Shown here: piece after piece, positions 25,309 through 35,388 of the stretch
Position numbering within the stretch: position 1 is the stretch's first letter
Layout of the letters: every line of letters begins with the position of its first letter
Source: Thiohalophilus sp.
Lineage (GTDB): Bacteria; Pseudomonadota; Gammaproteobacteria; UBA6429; Thiohalophilaceae
Length of the DNA: 64,000 nucleotides
Direction of reading: 5' to 3'
NCBI RefSeq assembly: GCF_034521165.1
Contig: NZ_JAXHMV010000011.1
Span: forward strand, 117,795-181,794
The notes under the pieces: model-generated
What the model was told of the DNA's origin: nothing
The model's input: the letters and a program-made list of their open reading frames with translations, nothing else
Database searches by the model: none
Program-made: the position numbers and the translations under genes

Positions 25309-26810
25309 GTGCCGCCGCCTCCCAGTACCGCCTGGATATAAATCTCCGGTTGCAGTAATTGTTCAGCGATAACGCGGGTGATGGCATCGACCGGCCCGGC
25401 GGCGATCATCAGCCCGAGACACAGGAGCATCAGCCCCAGCGCCGGGATCAGTTCCGGCCAGAGCTGGCCGGTGGCGGTCCCGTGTTCGGCCGGATGCGAA
25501 CGATAGAGAATCACGCTGCCGGAACGGGCCAGGGCGATAATGGTCAACAGGCTGCCACCCAGGACAATGGCCAGGACCCAGGCCGTGGCGGCCGGCGTAT
25601 CGAGCGCGGCGCGCAGGATCAAAAACTTGCCAACAAAGCCCGACAGTGGCGGCAGTCCGGCGACCAGGATGGCCACAATAAAGAAGAGTCCGCCCAGCAG
25701 GCGTCGATCGGCCAGCCGGGCGTGGGGCACGATATGGTCGTCATGCTCGCCGCGGCGGCGGGCCAGGCTGTCCGCCAGCAGGAAAAAGGCCGCCCCGGCA
25801 AAGGTGGTGTGCGGCAGGTAATAGAGCCCGGCCGCGATGCCGTTAACGCCGCCCAGGGCAAACGCGGTCAGCAGGGTGCCCACCGAGATGACCACCAGCC
25901 AGGCGACCTGGCGGCGCAATTCGGTGCTGGCCATGACGCCCAGCGTGCCCAGCACCAGGGTCAACAGCGCCAGCGGTAACAGCCAGGCGTCGAGCAAATC
26001 CGACATGGCGCCGTTGCCGTACAGCAGCACATCCAGACGCAGGATGCCGTAGGCGCCGACCTTGGTCATGATGACAAACAGGGCGGCGACCGGGGCGGTG
26101 GCGGCCGAGTAGGCGGCGGGCAGCCACAGGTGCAGGGGGACCAGTGCCGCCTTGAGGGCAAAGACCCCGAACAGCAGCAGTCCGGCCAGGCGCGCCAGGC
26201 TCTGCTGATCGGCGCTGGCCCGGCTGATCTGGACCGCCAGGTCGGCCATATTGAGCGTGCCGAAGGTGCCGTAGAGGGTGCCGACGGCGAACAGAAACAG
26301 GCTGGAACCGGCCAGGTTGAGGACCACAAAGTGCAGGCCGGCGCGGCTGCGGCGCGGACCGCTGCCGTACAACAGCAACCCGTAGGAGGCGAGCAGCAGA
26401 ATTTCGAAAAACACGAACAGGTTGAACAGATCGCCGGTCAAAAAGGCGCCCTGCAGACCAAACAGTTGCAGTTGAAACAGCACATGAAAATGCCGCCCGG
26501 CCTGATCGCCGCCGCGCAGGGCATAGAGCAGGGCGAACAGCGCCAGCAGGGCGGTAATCAACACCATCCAGGCGGCCAACGGATCGGCCACCAGCACGAT
26601 GCCGAAGGGGGCCTGCCAGTTGCCCAGCGCATAAACCCGCAATGGCCCCCCGAGCACGCTCTGCAACAGCAGCAGGGCCACGCCCACCTGGGCCAGTACC
26701 GCGATCAGGCTCAGGCTGCGTTGCCAGTGAAACGCCGTGCGGCGCAGCAGTAACAGCACGATGCCAGCCACAAGCGGCAGGAGAATTGGCGCGATGACCA
26801 GATGATTCAT
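25305..26810 (-). CDS. mrpD: Mrp Na+/H+ antiporter subunit D
   Basis: 501-residue polytopic protein related to complex I NuoM/N, with about 14 hydrophobic segments. The ion-channel stretch FGVFALKAALVPLHLWLPAAYS carries the conserved lysine, and FFEILLLASYGLL carries the conserved glutamate. Overlaps mrpC by 4 nt. Confidence 0.94.
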   Translation of the reverse strand: MNHLVIAPILLPLVAGIVLLLLRRTAFHWQRSLSLIAVLAQVGVALLLLQSVLGGPLRVYALGNWQAPFGIVLVADPLAAWMVLITALLALFALLYALRGGDQAGRHFHVLFQLQLFGLQGAFLTGDLFNLFVFFEILLLASYGLLLYGSGPRRSRAGLHFVVLNLAGSSLFLFAVGTLYGTFGTLNMADLAVQISRASADQQSLARLAGLLLFGVFALKAALVPLHLWLPAAYSAATAPVAALFVIMTKVGAYGILRLDVLLYGNGAMSDLLDAWLLPLALLTLVLGTLGVMASTELRRQVAWLVVISVGTLLTAFALGGVNGIAAGLYYLPHTTFAGAAFFLLADSLARRRGEHDDHIVPHARLADRRLLGGLFFIVAILVAGLPPLSGFVGKFLILRAALDTPAATAWVLAIVLGGSLLTIIALARSGSVILYRSHPAEHGTATGQLWPELIPALGLMLLCLGLMIAAGPVDAITRVIAEQLLQPEIYIQAVLGGGGT

Positions 26811-27133
26811 TCGCGCTCTCCGTCCACGTGGTCGTTACCCAGTTCCGCCCGGGCCTTGAGCGCCAGCACGATGACAAAGGCGGTCATGCCGAAGCTGATG
26901 ACGATGGCCGTCAGCACCAGCGCCTGGGGCAGCGGATCGGCGTACTGGCTGACGGCCTCGTCGATTACCGGCGGGCGGCCAATGGTCAGCCGCCCCATGG
27001 CAAACAGGAAGACATTGACCGCGTAGGAGAGCAGGGTCAGCCCGAGTACCACCGGGAAGGTCCGTCCGCGCAGCATCATATAAACGCCGCAGGCGGTGAT
27101 TATGCCAATCAACAGGGACAACAGGGCTTCCAT
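26807..27133 (-). CDS. mrpC: Mrp Na+/H+ antiporter subunit C
   Basis: 108 residues, NuoK-like, with three membrane segments and the motif DPLPQALVLTAIVISFG typical of MrpC. Overlaps mrpA by one base. Confidence 0.94.
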   Translation of the reverse strand: MEALLSLLIGIITACGVYMMLRGRTFPVVLGLTLLSYAVNVFLFAMGRLTIGRPPVIDEAVSQYADPLPQALVLTAIVISFGMTAFVIVLALKARAELGNDHVDGERE

Positions 27134-29947
27134 CAGTGCGCCTCCTCGTGCCGGGAATTTGCACTTTCATCATCACTGTGCAACAGGCCGATGAAAATCA
27201 GAATCAGCAGTGTGGCACCCACCACCGTCAGATAAACCCCCAGGTCGAACAGCATGGCCGAGGCCAGCTCGAAGTCGCCGACCACGGGCCAGTGGACATG
27301 GGTGAAGGTCGAGGTCAAAAACGGATAACCGAACAGCCCGCTGCCCAGCCCGGTCAGGGTCGCCAGCAGCAGGCCGGCGGCGATCACCGGATGCATGTTG
27401 GCCGGCAGACGGGCCCGGGTCCAGCGGACCCCGTTGGCCAGGTACTGGGTAATCAACGCCACGGCCGTGACCAGGCCGGCGATAAAGCCGCCGCCGGGCA
27501 GGTTATGGCCGCGCAACAGGATAAACAGGGAGACCAGCAGCGCCAGTGGCAACAGCACGCGGGTCAGGGACGCCATGATCGCCGGGTGAACATCCGGGTT
27601 CCAGGGGCGGCCGCGCCGATCCCTGTCGGGGCCGGCCAGCTGCAATCGTTGGAGCATCGTATAAATCCCCAGCGCCGCCAGTGCCAGCACGGTAATTTCG
27701 CCGAGTGTGTCAAAACCACGGAAGTCGACCAGAATGACATTGACCACATTGGTGCCGCCGCCACCGCTGACACTGTTGGCCAGGAAATAGTCGGAGATAC
27801 TGTCAAACGGGCGGGTCAGCACGGCCCAGCTCAGCAACGTGGCGCCACCGCCGGCGGTCAGCGCCAGCACCAGATCGCGCCCGCGGCGCAGCCAGCTCGA
27901 TTCCGGCGCCTGTTGCTGGGGCAGGTAAAAGAGGGCCAGCAACAACAGCACGATGGTGACGATTTCCACTGACAACTGGGTCAGAGCCAGATCCGGCGCG
28001 GAAAACTTGATGAAGATCAGCGCCACGATCAGGCCGACCGCGCCCATCACCGTCAGACTGATCAGGCGCCGCCGATGCAGTACTACCGTGCCAATCGCCG
28101 CGGCGATCAAGACCAGCGCCGCCACCAGGCTGACCCCGTCCAGCGGCAGAATTTCGGCGCTGCCACGCAGGGCCGCCCCCCCGGCCACAAAGCCCGCGAT
28201 GCCCAGTACCAGGGCGGCGGCGACGAACCACGCCAGCATGCGTTGCAGCGAACCGATATCGGTCAGCCCGGTCACCGTTCGGGCCAGGGCGTTGAGGGTG
28301 CCCAGCACAAAATCGAAAACCTTGCTGGCCTGCAGGTAGGGCAGCAACACCCGATCGTGAAAGCGAAACAGGGGATAGCGCACGCTATAGACCAGCCCGC
28401 CGCCCAGCAGGGCAATGATGCTCATCCACAAGGCCGGACTGAAACCGTGCCAGATCGCCAGATTAAAGTGCGGCAGCGGGGTTTGCAGCACGCCCTGGGC
28501 GGCGATGCGCAGCAGCGGTTCCACCGTCAGCGTCGGCACAATGCCGACCAGCAGACACAGGGCGACCAGCATTTCCACCGGCACTTTCATCCAGCGTGGC
28601 GGCTCGTGCGGTGTTTTGGGCAGTTCGAGTGGTTCGCCGTTGAAAAAGACATCGTGGATAAACCGGAACGAATAGGCGAAGGCGAAGATCCCCGACAGGG
28701 TGACCAGCGCCGGCAGCCACCAGCCCAGTTGGAAATAGGTTGCGGCGCTGACCGCTTCGGCGAAAAACATTTCCTTGGACAGGAAACCGTTCAGCAATGG
28801 TACCCCGGCCATGGCGCCGGCGGCGACCATTGCCAGCAGGGCGGTATGCGGCATGTATTTCCACATGCCGTTGAGCTGACGCATATCGCGTGAGCCGGTT
28901 TCGTGATCGATGATGCCGGCCGCCATGAACAGCGACGCCTTGAAGATGGCGTGATTAATGATGTGAAACACCCCGGCCACCGCCGCCAGTGGCGTGCCGA
29001 TGCCGAACAGCAGGGTAATCAGCCCCAGATGGCTGATGGTGGAATAGGCCAGCAGCCCTTTGAGATCATGTTTGAACAGCGCAAAGATGGCGCCGACCAG
29101 CAGGGTGGCCAGGCCCACGCCGCCCACCAGCCAGGACCATTCGGGCGTTTGCGACAGGGCCGGGAAGAACCGCGCCAGCAAAAACACGCCGGCCTTGACC
29201 ATGGTCGCCGAATGCAGATAGGCCGATACGGGCGTGGGCGCCGACATGGCATTGGGCAACCAGAAATGGAACGGAAACTGGGCGGACTTGGTAAAGGCGC
29301 CGAGCAGAATCAGGATCAATACTGTCAGATGCTGGGGATGATCCTGAATGATGTGTCCGGACTTGAGAATGACCGACAACTCGTAACTGCCGACGATCTC
29401 GCCGAGCAGTACAAACCCCCCGAGCATGGCCAGCCCACCGGCGCCGGTGATCGCCAGTGCCATGCGTGCCCCGCTGCGCGCATCGCTGCGCTCCTGCCAG
29501 TAGCTGATTAACAGAAAGGAGGAGAGGCTGGTCAGTTCCCAGAAGATCAACAACTGGATGATGTTTTCCGACAGCACGATGCCGAGCATGGCACCCATGA
29601 ACAGCAGCAGGTAGGCGTAGAAACGACCCATGCAATCCCGTTCGGACAGGTAATACCGGGCATAGAGAATGATCAGCAGGCCAATGCCGAGGATCAGCAG
29701 GGCAAACAGCAGACCCAGCCCGTCGAGGCGAAAGACCAGGTCCAGACCGATCGCCGGCATCCAGCCCAGACGCTGGATGATGATGGCGCCGTCGGCGACC
29801 GGGCGCCATCATGGGCCACAGCTGGAACAGGGCAACGATTACCACCACCCCGGAGAGCCAGGCCGAATGCAGACGCCCCAGGCGGGCGATGCCGGCTGCC
29901 AGCACTGCGCCGACAAAGATTGTGAGTACCAGTCCCAGCAGACTCAT
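27133..29947 (-). CDS. mrpA: Mrp Na+/H+ antiporter subunit A fused to B, interrupted by a 1-nt frameshift
   Basis: NuoL-like channel subunit with the MrpB domain fused at the C-terminus (about the last 150 residues, RGHNLPGGGFIAGLV), which explains why no separate mrpB exists. The ATG at 29945-29947 opens with MSLLGLVLTIFVGAVLAAG, but the frame changes near residue 49. Removing one base from the GGG run at 29801-29803 restores …MMAPVADGAIIIQRLGW and gives 937 residues, a normal MrpAB length. An internal start at 29758-29760 would give 875 residues lacking the first membrane segments. First gene of the operon. Confidence 0.92.
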
Positions 29948-30051
29948 GGGGCGCGTTTTATCCTTTTACAGACAACGGGTTTTTAACCCGCTGAACATAA
30001 CGGTCTAGGGTTGTTGTGGCGCAATGCATCGCACAATACCACAAGCGCCAC

Positions 30052-30426
30052 TCATGTGCCTGTATGCGGCGGTATGGCCGGGGCGTTCATTGGTCGTTTT
30101 TCATACAGATACAACCAGCCTTTGATAATGCGATAGACGACCCAGAAAAAGGTGGCGGCCAGGATCAGCCAGCCGATCAGAATATACACGCCGATGGCGC
30201 CGATAACGAGGCCGAGCAGGCTGATCCAGAAGGTGCGTATCTGCCAGCGAAAGTGGGATTCCAGCCAGGTGCCGCGCACGTCTTCCAGTTTGACATAATT
30301 GATAATCACGGCGATCACATAGGTGATGGCCGTGATATAGGTCAATGCCTGCAGCAAATAAACGATGTGCGTCAGCTTGATCAGGTTATCGAGCGGATCA
30401 CGGTATGGATCGTAAGTCGGTTGCAT
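30052..30426 (-). CDS. small inner-membrane protein, 124 aa
   Basis: 124 residues with three membrane segments (about 22-45, 68-88 and 90-108) and the loop LEDVRGTWLESHFRWQIRTF, which recalls DUF4870-type membrane proteins. The function of that group is unknown. It lies downstream of, and co-directional with, the M61 peptidase gene. A weak inverted repeat, CGGGTT…AACCCG near 29978-29993, lies between it and mrpA. Confidence 0.82.
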   Translation of the reverse strand: MQPTYDPYRDPLDNLIKLTHIVYLLQALTYITAITYVIAVIINYVKLEDVRGTWLESHFRWQIRTFWISLLGLVIGAIGVYILIGWLILAATFFWVVYRIIKGWLYLYEKRPMNAPAIPPHTGT

Positions 30427-30445
30427 GGGGCGAATGTTGTTATTG

Positions 30446-32308
30446 TTACTGGTTGATGGCCGCGCTGGTGGCCTGGGTGTCCCGGTTCTGTCCCAGCCAG
30501 CGTTCGCGGGCCAGGGATTGCCGGGTGCTCGACTGGGTCTTGATGGTCAAATAGACCGTATCCGCCGGTGCAGGTTCCAGTTCCAGTGGGGTTGCGAACA
30601 ATTCATCGCGCCGAAAAGCGTGCAATGTCACTGTCGAAGCTGGTGGGTAATCGGCCAGCAGCGTTTCCAGGTTGTTTTTATCCACCTTGATATTGTCACA
30701 GGCGATGATTACATCCCCGGCCGACAGGCCCGCCTTTTGCGCGGGGCCATTGTCAAACACCTGACTCAGGCGGGCACCGAGGGGATCATTGACCATGCGC
30801 GCCCCGAGCCAGATCGGCGTGCGTTGTTCGGCCAGTTGGGTATCGGCGTTGCCGCCCTTGTCATCGGCATTGCGTGCGGGACGCAGGCAGAAATTGATGC
30901 CGGTGTGTTCCAGCAGGCTTTGCAAAGGCGGATCTTCCGTGCCGTGTACATAGCGGGTAAAGAAATCACTCAGATCGGTCCCGGCGATTGCCGCGGCCAG
31001 GCGTTCGATCTCGCCTTCGGGCACGCCGATCCCCGGTTTGCCATAGTCCTGCCACAGCCGGCGCATCAGATCATCCAGCGATCGGGCATCGTCGGTATAC
31101 TGGCGCAGGGTCAGATCCAGCGCCAGGGCGATCAGGGCGCCCTTGGTATAGTAACTGACGATATTGTTCGGTGCGCTTTCGTCCTGTTTGTAGAACTTGC
31201 TCCAGGCATCGAAGCTGCTGTCGGCCACGCTCTGTTTGAAACGTCCCGCGCCGCGCCAGACCCGGGTCGCGGTCTGTCCGAGCAATTGCAGATAACTTTC
31301 GGTATTGATGACCCCGCTGCGCACCAGCGCCAGCTCGTCGTAATAAGAGGTAATGCCTTCGAAGGCCCATAACTGACGGGTCGGCGTTTCGCGGCTCAGA
31401 TCATAGGGCATAAAGGTCGCCGGTTTGATCCGCTTGACGTTCCACAGATGAAAGTATTCGTGGCTACACAGGCCGAGGAAGTTGCGATAGTTATCCGTGA
31501 TCGTGTCCTGGCCGGGCAGCGGCAGATCGTTGCGACTGCACAGCAGGCTGGTGGAACTGCGGTGTTCGAGCCCCCCGTAGCCTTCACCGACCGCCGTCAC
31601 CATAAACAGATAACGTTCCATCTTCGGCAGCTCGCCAAACATGGCCACATGCGTGTGGCAGATCTTTTCCAGATTCCGACAGAGGCGGGGCAGATCGGCG
31701 CGATGCTTGCCGGTGATCGCGATATCGTGCGCTACGCCGGCCACCTCGAAACTGGCCAGATCAAAACAGCCCATCTCCACCGGGTGATCGATCAATTCAT
31801 CGTAGTTGGCCGCCTGATAACGGCCGAAGTCGTACAGCGGTGCATCACGGCGCGGCAGGGTCGTGGCGACGCGCCAGTTTTGATACGCCTCACCCTCGGG
31901 ACGCTGGAGGGTCACCTGGCAGGGTTGATCGGTCTGACCCTCGATGGCAACAAACACCGTGGTGCCGTTGAAATAGGCATGCGTGGTATCCAGGTGGGCA
32001 CCGCGGACCGACAGATCCCAGGCATAGACTTCATATTCTATATAGAGCGGCGTGTCGCAGGCGGCCACTTCCCAGGTGGCCTTGTCGTGTTTGACGACGG
32101 TCAGCGGATGGCCCTGGTCGTCGCTCGCGCGAAGCCGGACCACACTTTTGGCAAAATCCCGAATCATGTAACTGCCGGGGATCCAGCTGGGCATGCTCAG
32201 GCGTTGGCCGGCGGGATCCGGCTGTTCGATGGTGCATTGCACACGAAACAGGTGGGCCTCCAGAGAGAGCGGAGTGACCGTGTAGCTGACAGGGAAACGC
32301 TGATTCAC
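30446..32308 (-). CDS. M61-family glycyl aminopeptidase-like protein with PDZ domain
   Basis: 620 residues from a GTG at 32306-32308. Starting further upstream at 32350 would overlap the preceding gene by 26 nt. The gluzincin zinc motif HEYFHLWNVKRIKP is near residue 282, preceded by GYGGLEHR. A PDZ domain lies near the C-terminus (about 490-590, GLSAGDVIIACDN). No signal peptide is evident, so it is likely cytoplasmic. M61 enzymes cleave N-terminal residues or short peptides; the substrate here is unknown. Confidence 0.9.
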   Translation of the reverse strand: MNQRFPVSYTVTPLSLEAHLFRVQCTIEQPDPAGQRLSMPSWIPGSYMIRDFAKSVVRLRASDDQGHPLTVVKHDKATWEVAACDTPLYIEYEVYAWDLSVRGAHLDTTHAYFNGTTVFVAIEGQTDQPCQVTLQRPEGEAYQNWRVATTLPRRDAPLYDFGRYQAANYDELIDHPVEMGCFDLASFEVAGVAHDIAITGKHRADLPRLCRNLEKICHTHVAMFGELPKMERYLFMVTAVGEGYGGLEHRSSTSLLCSRNDLPLPGQDTITDNYRNFLGLCSHEYFHLWNVKRIKPATFMPYDLSRETPTRQLWAFEGITSYYDELALVRSGVINTESYLQLLGQTATRVWRGAGRFKQSVADSSFDAWSKFYKQDESAPNNIVSYYTKGALIALALDLTLRQYTDDARSLDDLMRRLWQDYGKPGIGVPEGEIERLAAAIAGTDLSDFFTRYVHGTEDPPLQSLLEHTGINFCLRPARNADDKGGNADTQLAEQRTPIWLGARMVNDPLGARLSQVFDNGPAQKAGLSAGDVIIACDNIKVDKNNLETLLADYPPASTVTLHAFRRDELFATPLELEPAPADTVYLTIKTQSSTRQSLARERWLGQNRDTQATSAAINQ

Positions 32309-32324
32309 AACAACCTCGAACGGA

Positions 32325-33212
32325 TTACGGCTGAACTTCGATTTTAACAAAAACCCGTTGCCGTTGTTCCTCCTCGCGACGGGTGGAGCGGGTGATACCG
32401 CTCTGGCGGCTGCGCAGCGTTTCCAGACTGCCGCCTAGTTCGACCCATTCACCCAGGCGGGTGCGGATGGTGGTTTCCATCGCGCTGAGATTGATTCGCC
32501 CGCCACCGGATTCACTGACCGAGGCCCGCTGCGGGCGAATATACAGCTGGACCTGTTCCCCGTTGAGTTGCGGACGGATCTGGAAACCGCGGGTCACATT
32601 CTGGTAACGGGTGCTGCGGGTGACGGTGCCGTCCGGGTTGGTGGTCTGCTCGGTGATCGGCACCGCCTGACCGGTGCGGATCGTGGCCCACTGACCTTCC
32701 TGTACGCGAATGGTCTGTGCCGCCGGCTCCCGGCTGCGGGAGCGCGTGCTGTAGACCTGCCCGCCACCGCTGGCGCCGCCTTCAACCTGCTGGCCGCTGT
32801 CGATCACAATGCTCTGTTCGTCGCCGGGCGTGCCGCCGCGCACTTCGACCGAATCATTGCCGATGCGCCCCTGCACGGCAATCGCCTGTTCGGCCCTGAC
32901 CGCCTCGGTATCGGTCGAAACATACACGGTCAGTTGCCGCAACGCCGTATCCAGCTCCGACAGCAGCGATTTGATCTCGTCGATGTTTTTCCCGGTGGAA
33001 CGAATGATCAGGCGGTAATCCTTGCCGGTGACACTGCCGCCGTCGACCACGAACGGTTTGACCAGCGGCACCACCTCATCGGCCGGGCGGTGGCGCAAAT
33101 CGATCACCTCCAGTTCCATCGAGTCGGAAAATGCCGGTTGGCTAACCAGCATACCAAGCAATAGCACTGGCATCAGGCTGAGTTTCTTGATTAAACAGGA
33201 AGTCGTATTCAC
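32325..33212 (-). CDS. secretin-like protein with signal peptide
   Basis: 295 residues from a GTG at 33210-33212, beginning with a signal peptide (LSLMPVLLLGMLVSQPAFS). The mature N-terminus ELEVIDLRHRPADEVVPLVKPFV resembles a secretin N-domain fold, and the rest (TIRVQEGQWATI, RLGEWVELGGS) resembles the end of a secretin barrel domain. It is far shorter than a pilus or type II secretin, and no secretion genes are near. Frame upstream of the GTG is a shadow of the PLD-like gene. Function unknown. Confidence 0.78.
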   Translation of the reverse strand: MNTTSCLIKKLSLMPVLLLGMLVSQPAFSDSMELEVIDLRHRPADEVVPLVKPFVVDGGSVTGKDYRLIIRSTGKNIDEIKSLLSELDTALRQLTVYVSTDTEAVRAEQAIAVQGRIGNDSVEVRGGTPGDEQSIVIDSGQQVEGGASGGGQVYSTRSRSREPAAQTIRVQEGQWATIRTGQAVPITEQTTNPDGTVTRSTRYQNVTRGFQIRPQLNGEQVQLYIRPQRASVSESGGGRINLSAMETTIRTRLGEWVELGGSLETLRSRQSGITRSTRREEEQRQRVFVKIEVQP

Positions 33213-33246
33213 TTTGCGTACTCTGCGTCTCTGCGGTGAAAAAAAT
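33212..33246. repeat. single arm of the CTTTGCGT repeat family
   Basis: ACTTTGCGTACTCTGCGTCT fills the gap between the PLD-like gene and the secretin-like gene. Only one arm is present, so it cannot fold on itself, and it forms the 5' leader of the secretin-like gene. Confidence 0.6.
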
Positions 33247-33777
33247 TTACAAATAAAGCCGTCGGGCGTCGGTTGGTACCTGGCTCTGTTCCCATACCTC
33301 GTTAAAGTGGTGCAACAGATAACGGGCCAGTTTGGGATCGTTGTAATTGACGATACCTTCATAACGGTCGGCGAGTTTGCGTTGCAGCACGGCGCGCTGA
33401 TCCACAATAAAAAAAGTTTCGTTGTATTCGGCGTAATCCTTGTGAATGACCCGGATCTCCATCGAGCTGCTGAGATGGCGGGACAGTTCAATCAACCGAT
33501 GGCCGTGTTTGACCAGGGGTTCGATATCGCGTAACAGAATACGCACCCGCGACTGGGGATGCCGGCTGGCCAGGCGGCGTACGGCCGTGCTGAATTCCGG
33601 GCGATCGTAAAGCTTGCCATCGAGATACCACGTATAGATATCCAGGGAGCGCCGGCCCTTGTCGATCATATTCAGCAGGGCCTGGTAATTGTCCCGGGTG
33701 TCGCTGACGATCAGCTCCCCCGTTTCCTCGCCGATATCGGCCCGGGTCAGGGTTGGGTTCTCATCACTGTCTGTCAT
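33247..33777 (-). CDS. phospholipase D-like fold protein without an intact HKD motif
   Basis: 176 residues with the PLD-like core (TRDNYQALLNMIDKGRRSLDIYTW, then SRVRILLRDIEPLVKHGHRLIE). The spot where HxKxxxxD would lie reads NETFFIVDQR, so catalysis by the PLD mechanism is unlikely. It may be a binding protein. Co-directional with the GNAT gene 9 nt upstream. Confidence 0.75.
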   Translation of the reverse strand: MTDSDENPTLTRADIGEETGELIVSDTRDNYQALLNMIDKGRRSLDIYTWYLDGKLYDRPEFSTAVRRLASRHPQSRVRILLRDIEPLVKHGHRLIELSRHLSSSMEIRVIHKDYAEYNETFFIVDQRAVLQRKLADRYEGIVNYNDPKLARYLLHHFNEVWEQSQVPTDARRLYL

Positions 33778-33786
33778 GTCTGAATT

Positions 33787-34227
33787 CTAGTCGATCCGGT
33801 CCAATTCCAGAACCATTCTGCGGTGCGGGATGCCGGCGTCCATGAAGGTGCTGCCAATGGCGTGAAAACCGGCTTTGGCATAAAAATCCATCGCCGTAAG
33901 CTGGGCATTCAGAAAAACCTGTGGCAGGGCCCGTTCACGGGCAAGCTCCAGCAGACGTTGCAGCAGGGCCATGCCAATTCCGTGCTGACGCCAGGCGCGA
34001 AGCACCGCCATGCGACCGATATGGCCGTCAGGCAGCAGTCGGGCCGTGGCCACGGGCATCGTGTCGACACGGGCCAGCAGATGGCTGGCCGGCTCATCCA
34101 GCCCGTCCCATTCAAGTTCTTCCGGGACCTGTTGCTCCTCGATAAATACCCGCCGGCGAATCGATTCGATGGCGGTGCGGGCCTCGGCAAACGTGACGGT
34201 CTCGATCGTCCAGTCAGTCGGCTTCAT
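33787..34227 (-). CDS. GNAT-family N-acetyltransferase
   Basis: 146 residues with VFIEEQQVPEELEWDGLDE near the N-terminus, typical of the ElaA/YjcF-like GNAT group, the acetyl-CoA loop RQHGIGMALLQ around residue 82, and AMDFYAKAGFHAIG. The start overlaps the end of the RoxA-like gene by 14 nt, so the two are probably co-transcribed. Confidence 0.88.
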   Translation of the reverse strand: MKPTDWTIETVTFAEARTAIESIRRRVFIEEQQVPEELEWDGLDEPASHLLARVDTMPVATARLLPDGHIGRMAVLRAWRQHGIGMALLQRLLELARERALPQVFLNAQLTAMDFYAKAGFHAIGSTFMDAGIPHRRMVLELDRID

Positions 34228-35383
34228 CGATGAGTATCACCCCGGTATTGATCAGATCCGTCAGCAGCTGGATAAACGTCGTGTTTTGCTGCCATTGCGG
34301 CACGCTGTCCAGCGCGTAAACATCGTGATCGCAGAGCCATTGCACCTGTTCGAGCAGGCCCGGATCCAGTCGCAACAGGTGTCCGGCGGCAAACAGGATC
34401 AGTTGACCCGCCTGCTGTGTGTAAATCAAACGCGCCCAGGGATTGCGTACCAGTACCGGTTGTTGTGCGAGCGTCTGCTTCACCGTGTCGGGCGATAGCG
34501 GGCTCTCCAGTGGCAGTACGGCATCATGTTGTTTGGCTTCGGTCAAAAAACAGCCCAGCCATTCATTCAGCTTTGCATCGGGTATCGCTTCCAGGCGCAG
34601 GATCGCCCGCAGCCCGGCCAGCGATTGGCTGTCAATGTGAGCCGGATGATCGGGCAGGTCACGACCGGGATCGGTATAGAACCGCTGACTTTGCCGGGCT
34701 TCCACATAATCATCCGCGTAACTGCCGATCAGCTGGGCATAGGCGGGAGCACGAAAGCCGACGGAGACGGTCATACATTCGCCCTCGGCAATGCCATGGT
34801 GGGCGACGCCCGGTGGCAGGTAGAGCATGTCACCGGGTTCGAGCAGCCACTCCTGTTCAGTGTCGAACTGTTTGAGGATATGCAGGGGAATATCCGCGAT
34901 GAAATTGTCATCCGTGACCGGCTGGGTGTTGATGCGCCAGCGACGCCGGCCGTGAGTTTGCAGCAAAAAGACATCGTAATTATCGACATGCGGGCCGACC
35001 GAACCCTGGTCGGCCGCGTAGCTGATCATCACATCATCGATGCGCCAGTCGGGAACAAACCGGAAATGGTGCAGCAGTTGACTGACCTGGGGAATGTATT
35101 TGTCGACATCCTGAACCAGCAGGGTCCAGTGCGAGTCGGGCAGATTGGCAAAGCGTTCGGCATCGAACGGCCCGTTTTCCAGGTACCAGGGATGCGGGCC
35201 GTCTTTTTCCAGGATCAGGCGGGATTCGATATCGGTCTCGCAGGCCAGGCCGGCCAGTTCATCGGGAGACAGGCTGAATGGCGCCGGATCCAGCGCCTGG
35301 CGGATGAGCCGCGGTTGTTGTTGCCAGTAATCCTGTAAAAAACCGGCAGCGGAGAGTTGGCCGAGCGGAGCGCGTGCGGCCAT
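34214..35383 (-). CDS. roxA: RoxA/YcfD-type ribosomal protein uL16 arginine hydroxylase
   Basis: 389-residue JmjC 2-oxoglutarate oxygenase. Iron motif HxD in VGPHVDNYDVFLLQ (about residues 131-133), distal histidine in PPGVAHHGIAEGE, followed by a C-terminal winged-helix-like part. Length and motifs match E. coli YcfD, which hydroxylates an arginine of ribosomal protein L16. It starts 5 nt after purB ends. Confidence 0.88.
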   Translation of the reverse strand: MAARAPLGQLSAAGFLQDYWQQQPRLIRQALDPAPFSLSPDELAGLACETDIESRLILEKDGPHPWYLENGPFDAERFANLPDSHWTLLVQDVDKYIPQVSQLLHHFRFVPDWRIDDVMISYAADQGSVGPHVDNYDVFLLQTHGRRRWRINTQPVTDDNFIADIPLHILKQFDTEQEWLLEPGDMLYLPPGVAHHGIAEGECMTVSVGFRAPAYAQLIGSYADDYVEARQSQRFYTDPGRDLPDHPAHIDSQSLAGLRAILRLEAIPDAKLNEWLGCFLTEAKQHDAVLPLESPLSPDTVKQTLAQQPVLVRNPWARLIYTQQAGQLILFAAGHLLRLDPGLLEQVQWLCDHDVYALDSVPQWQQNTTFIQLLTDLINTGVILIDEAD

Positions 35384-35388
35384 GGCGG

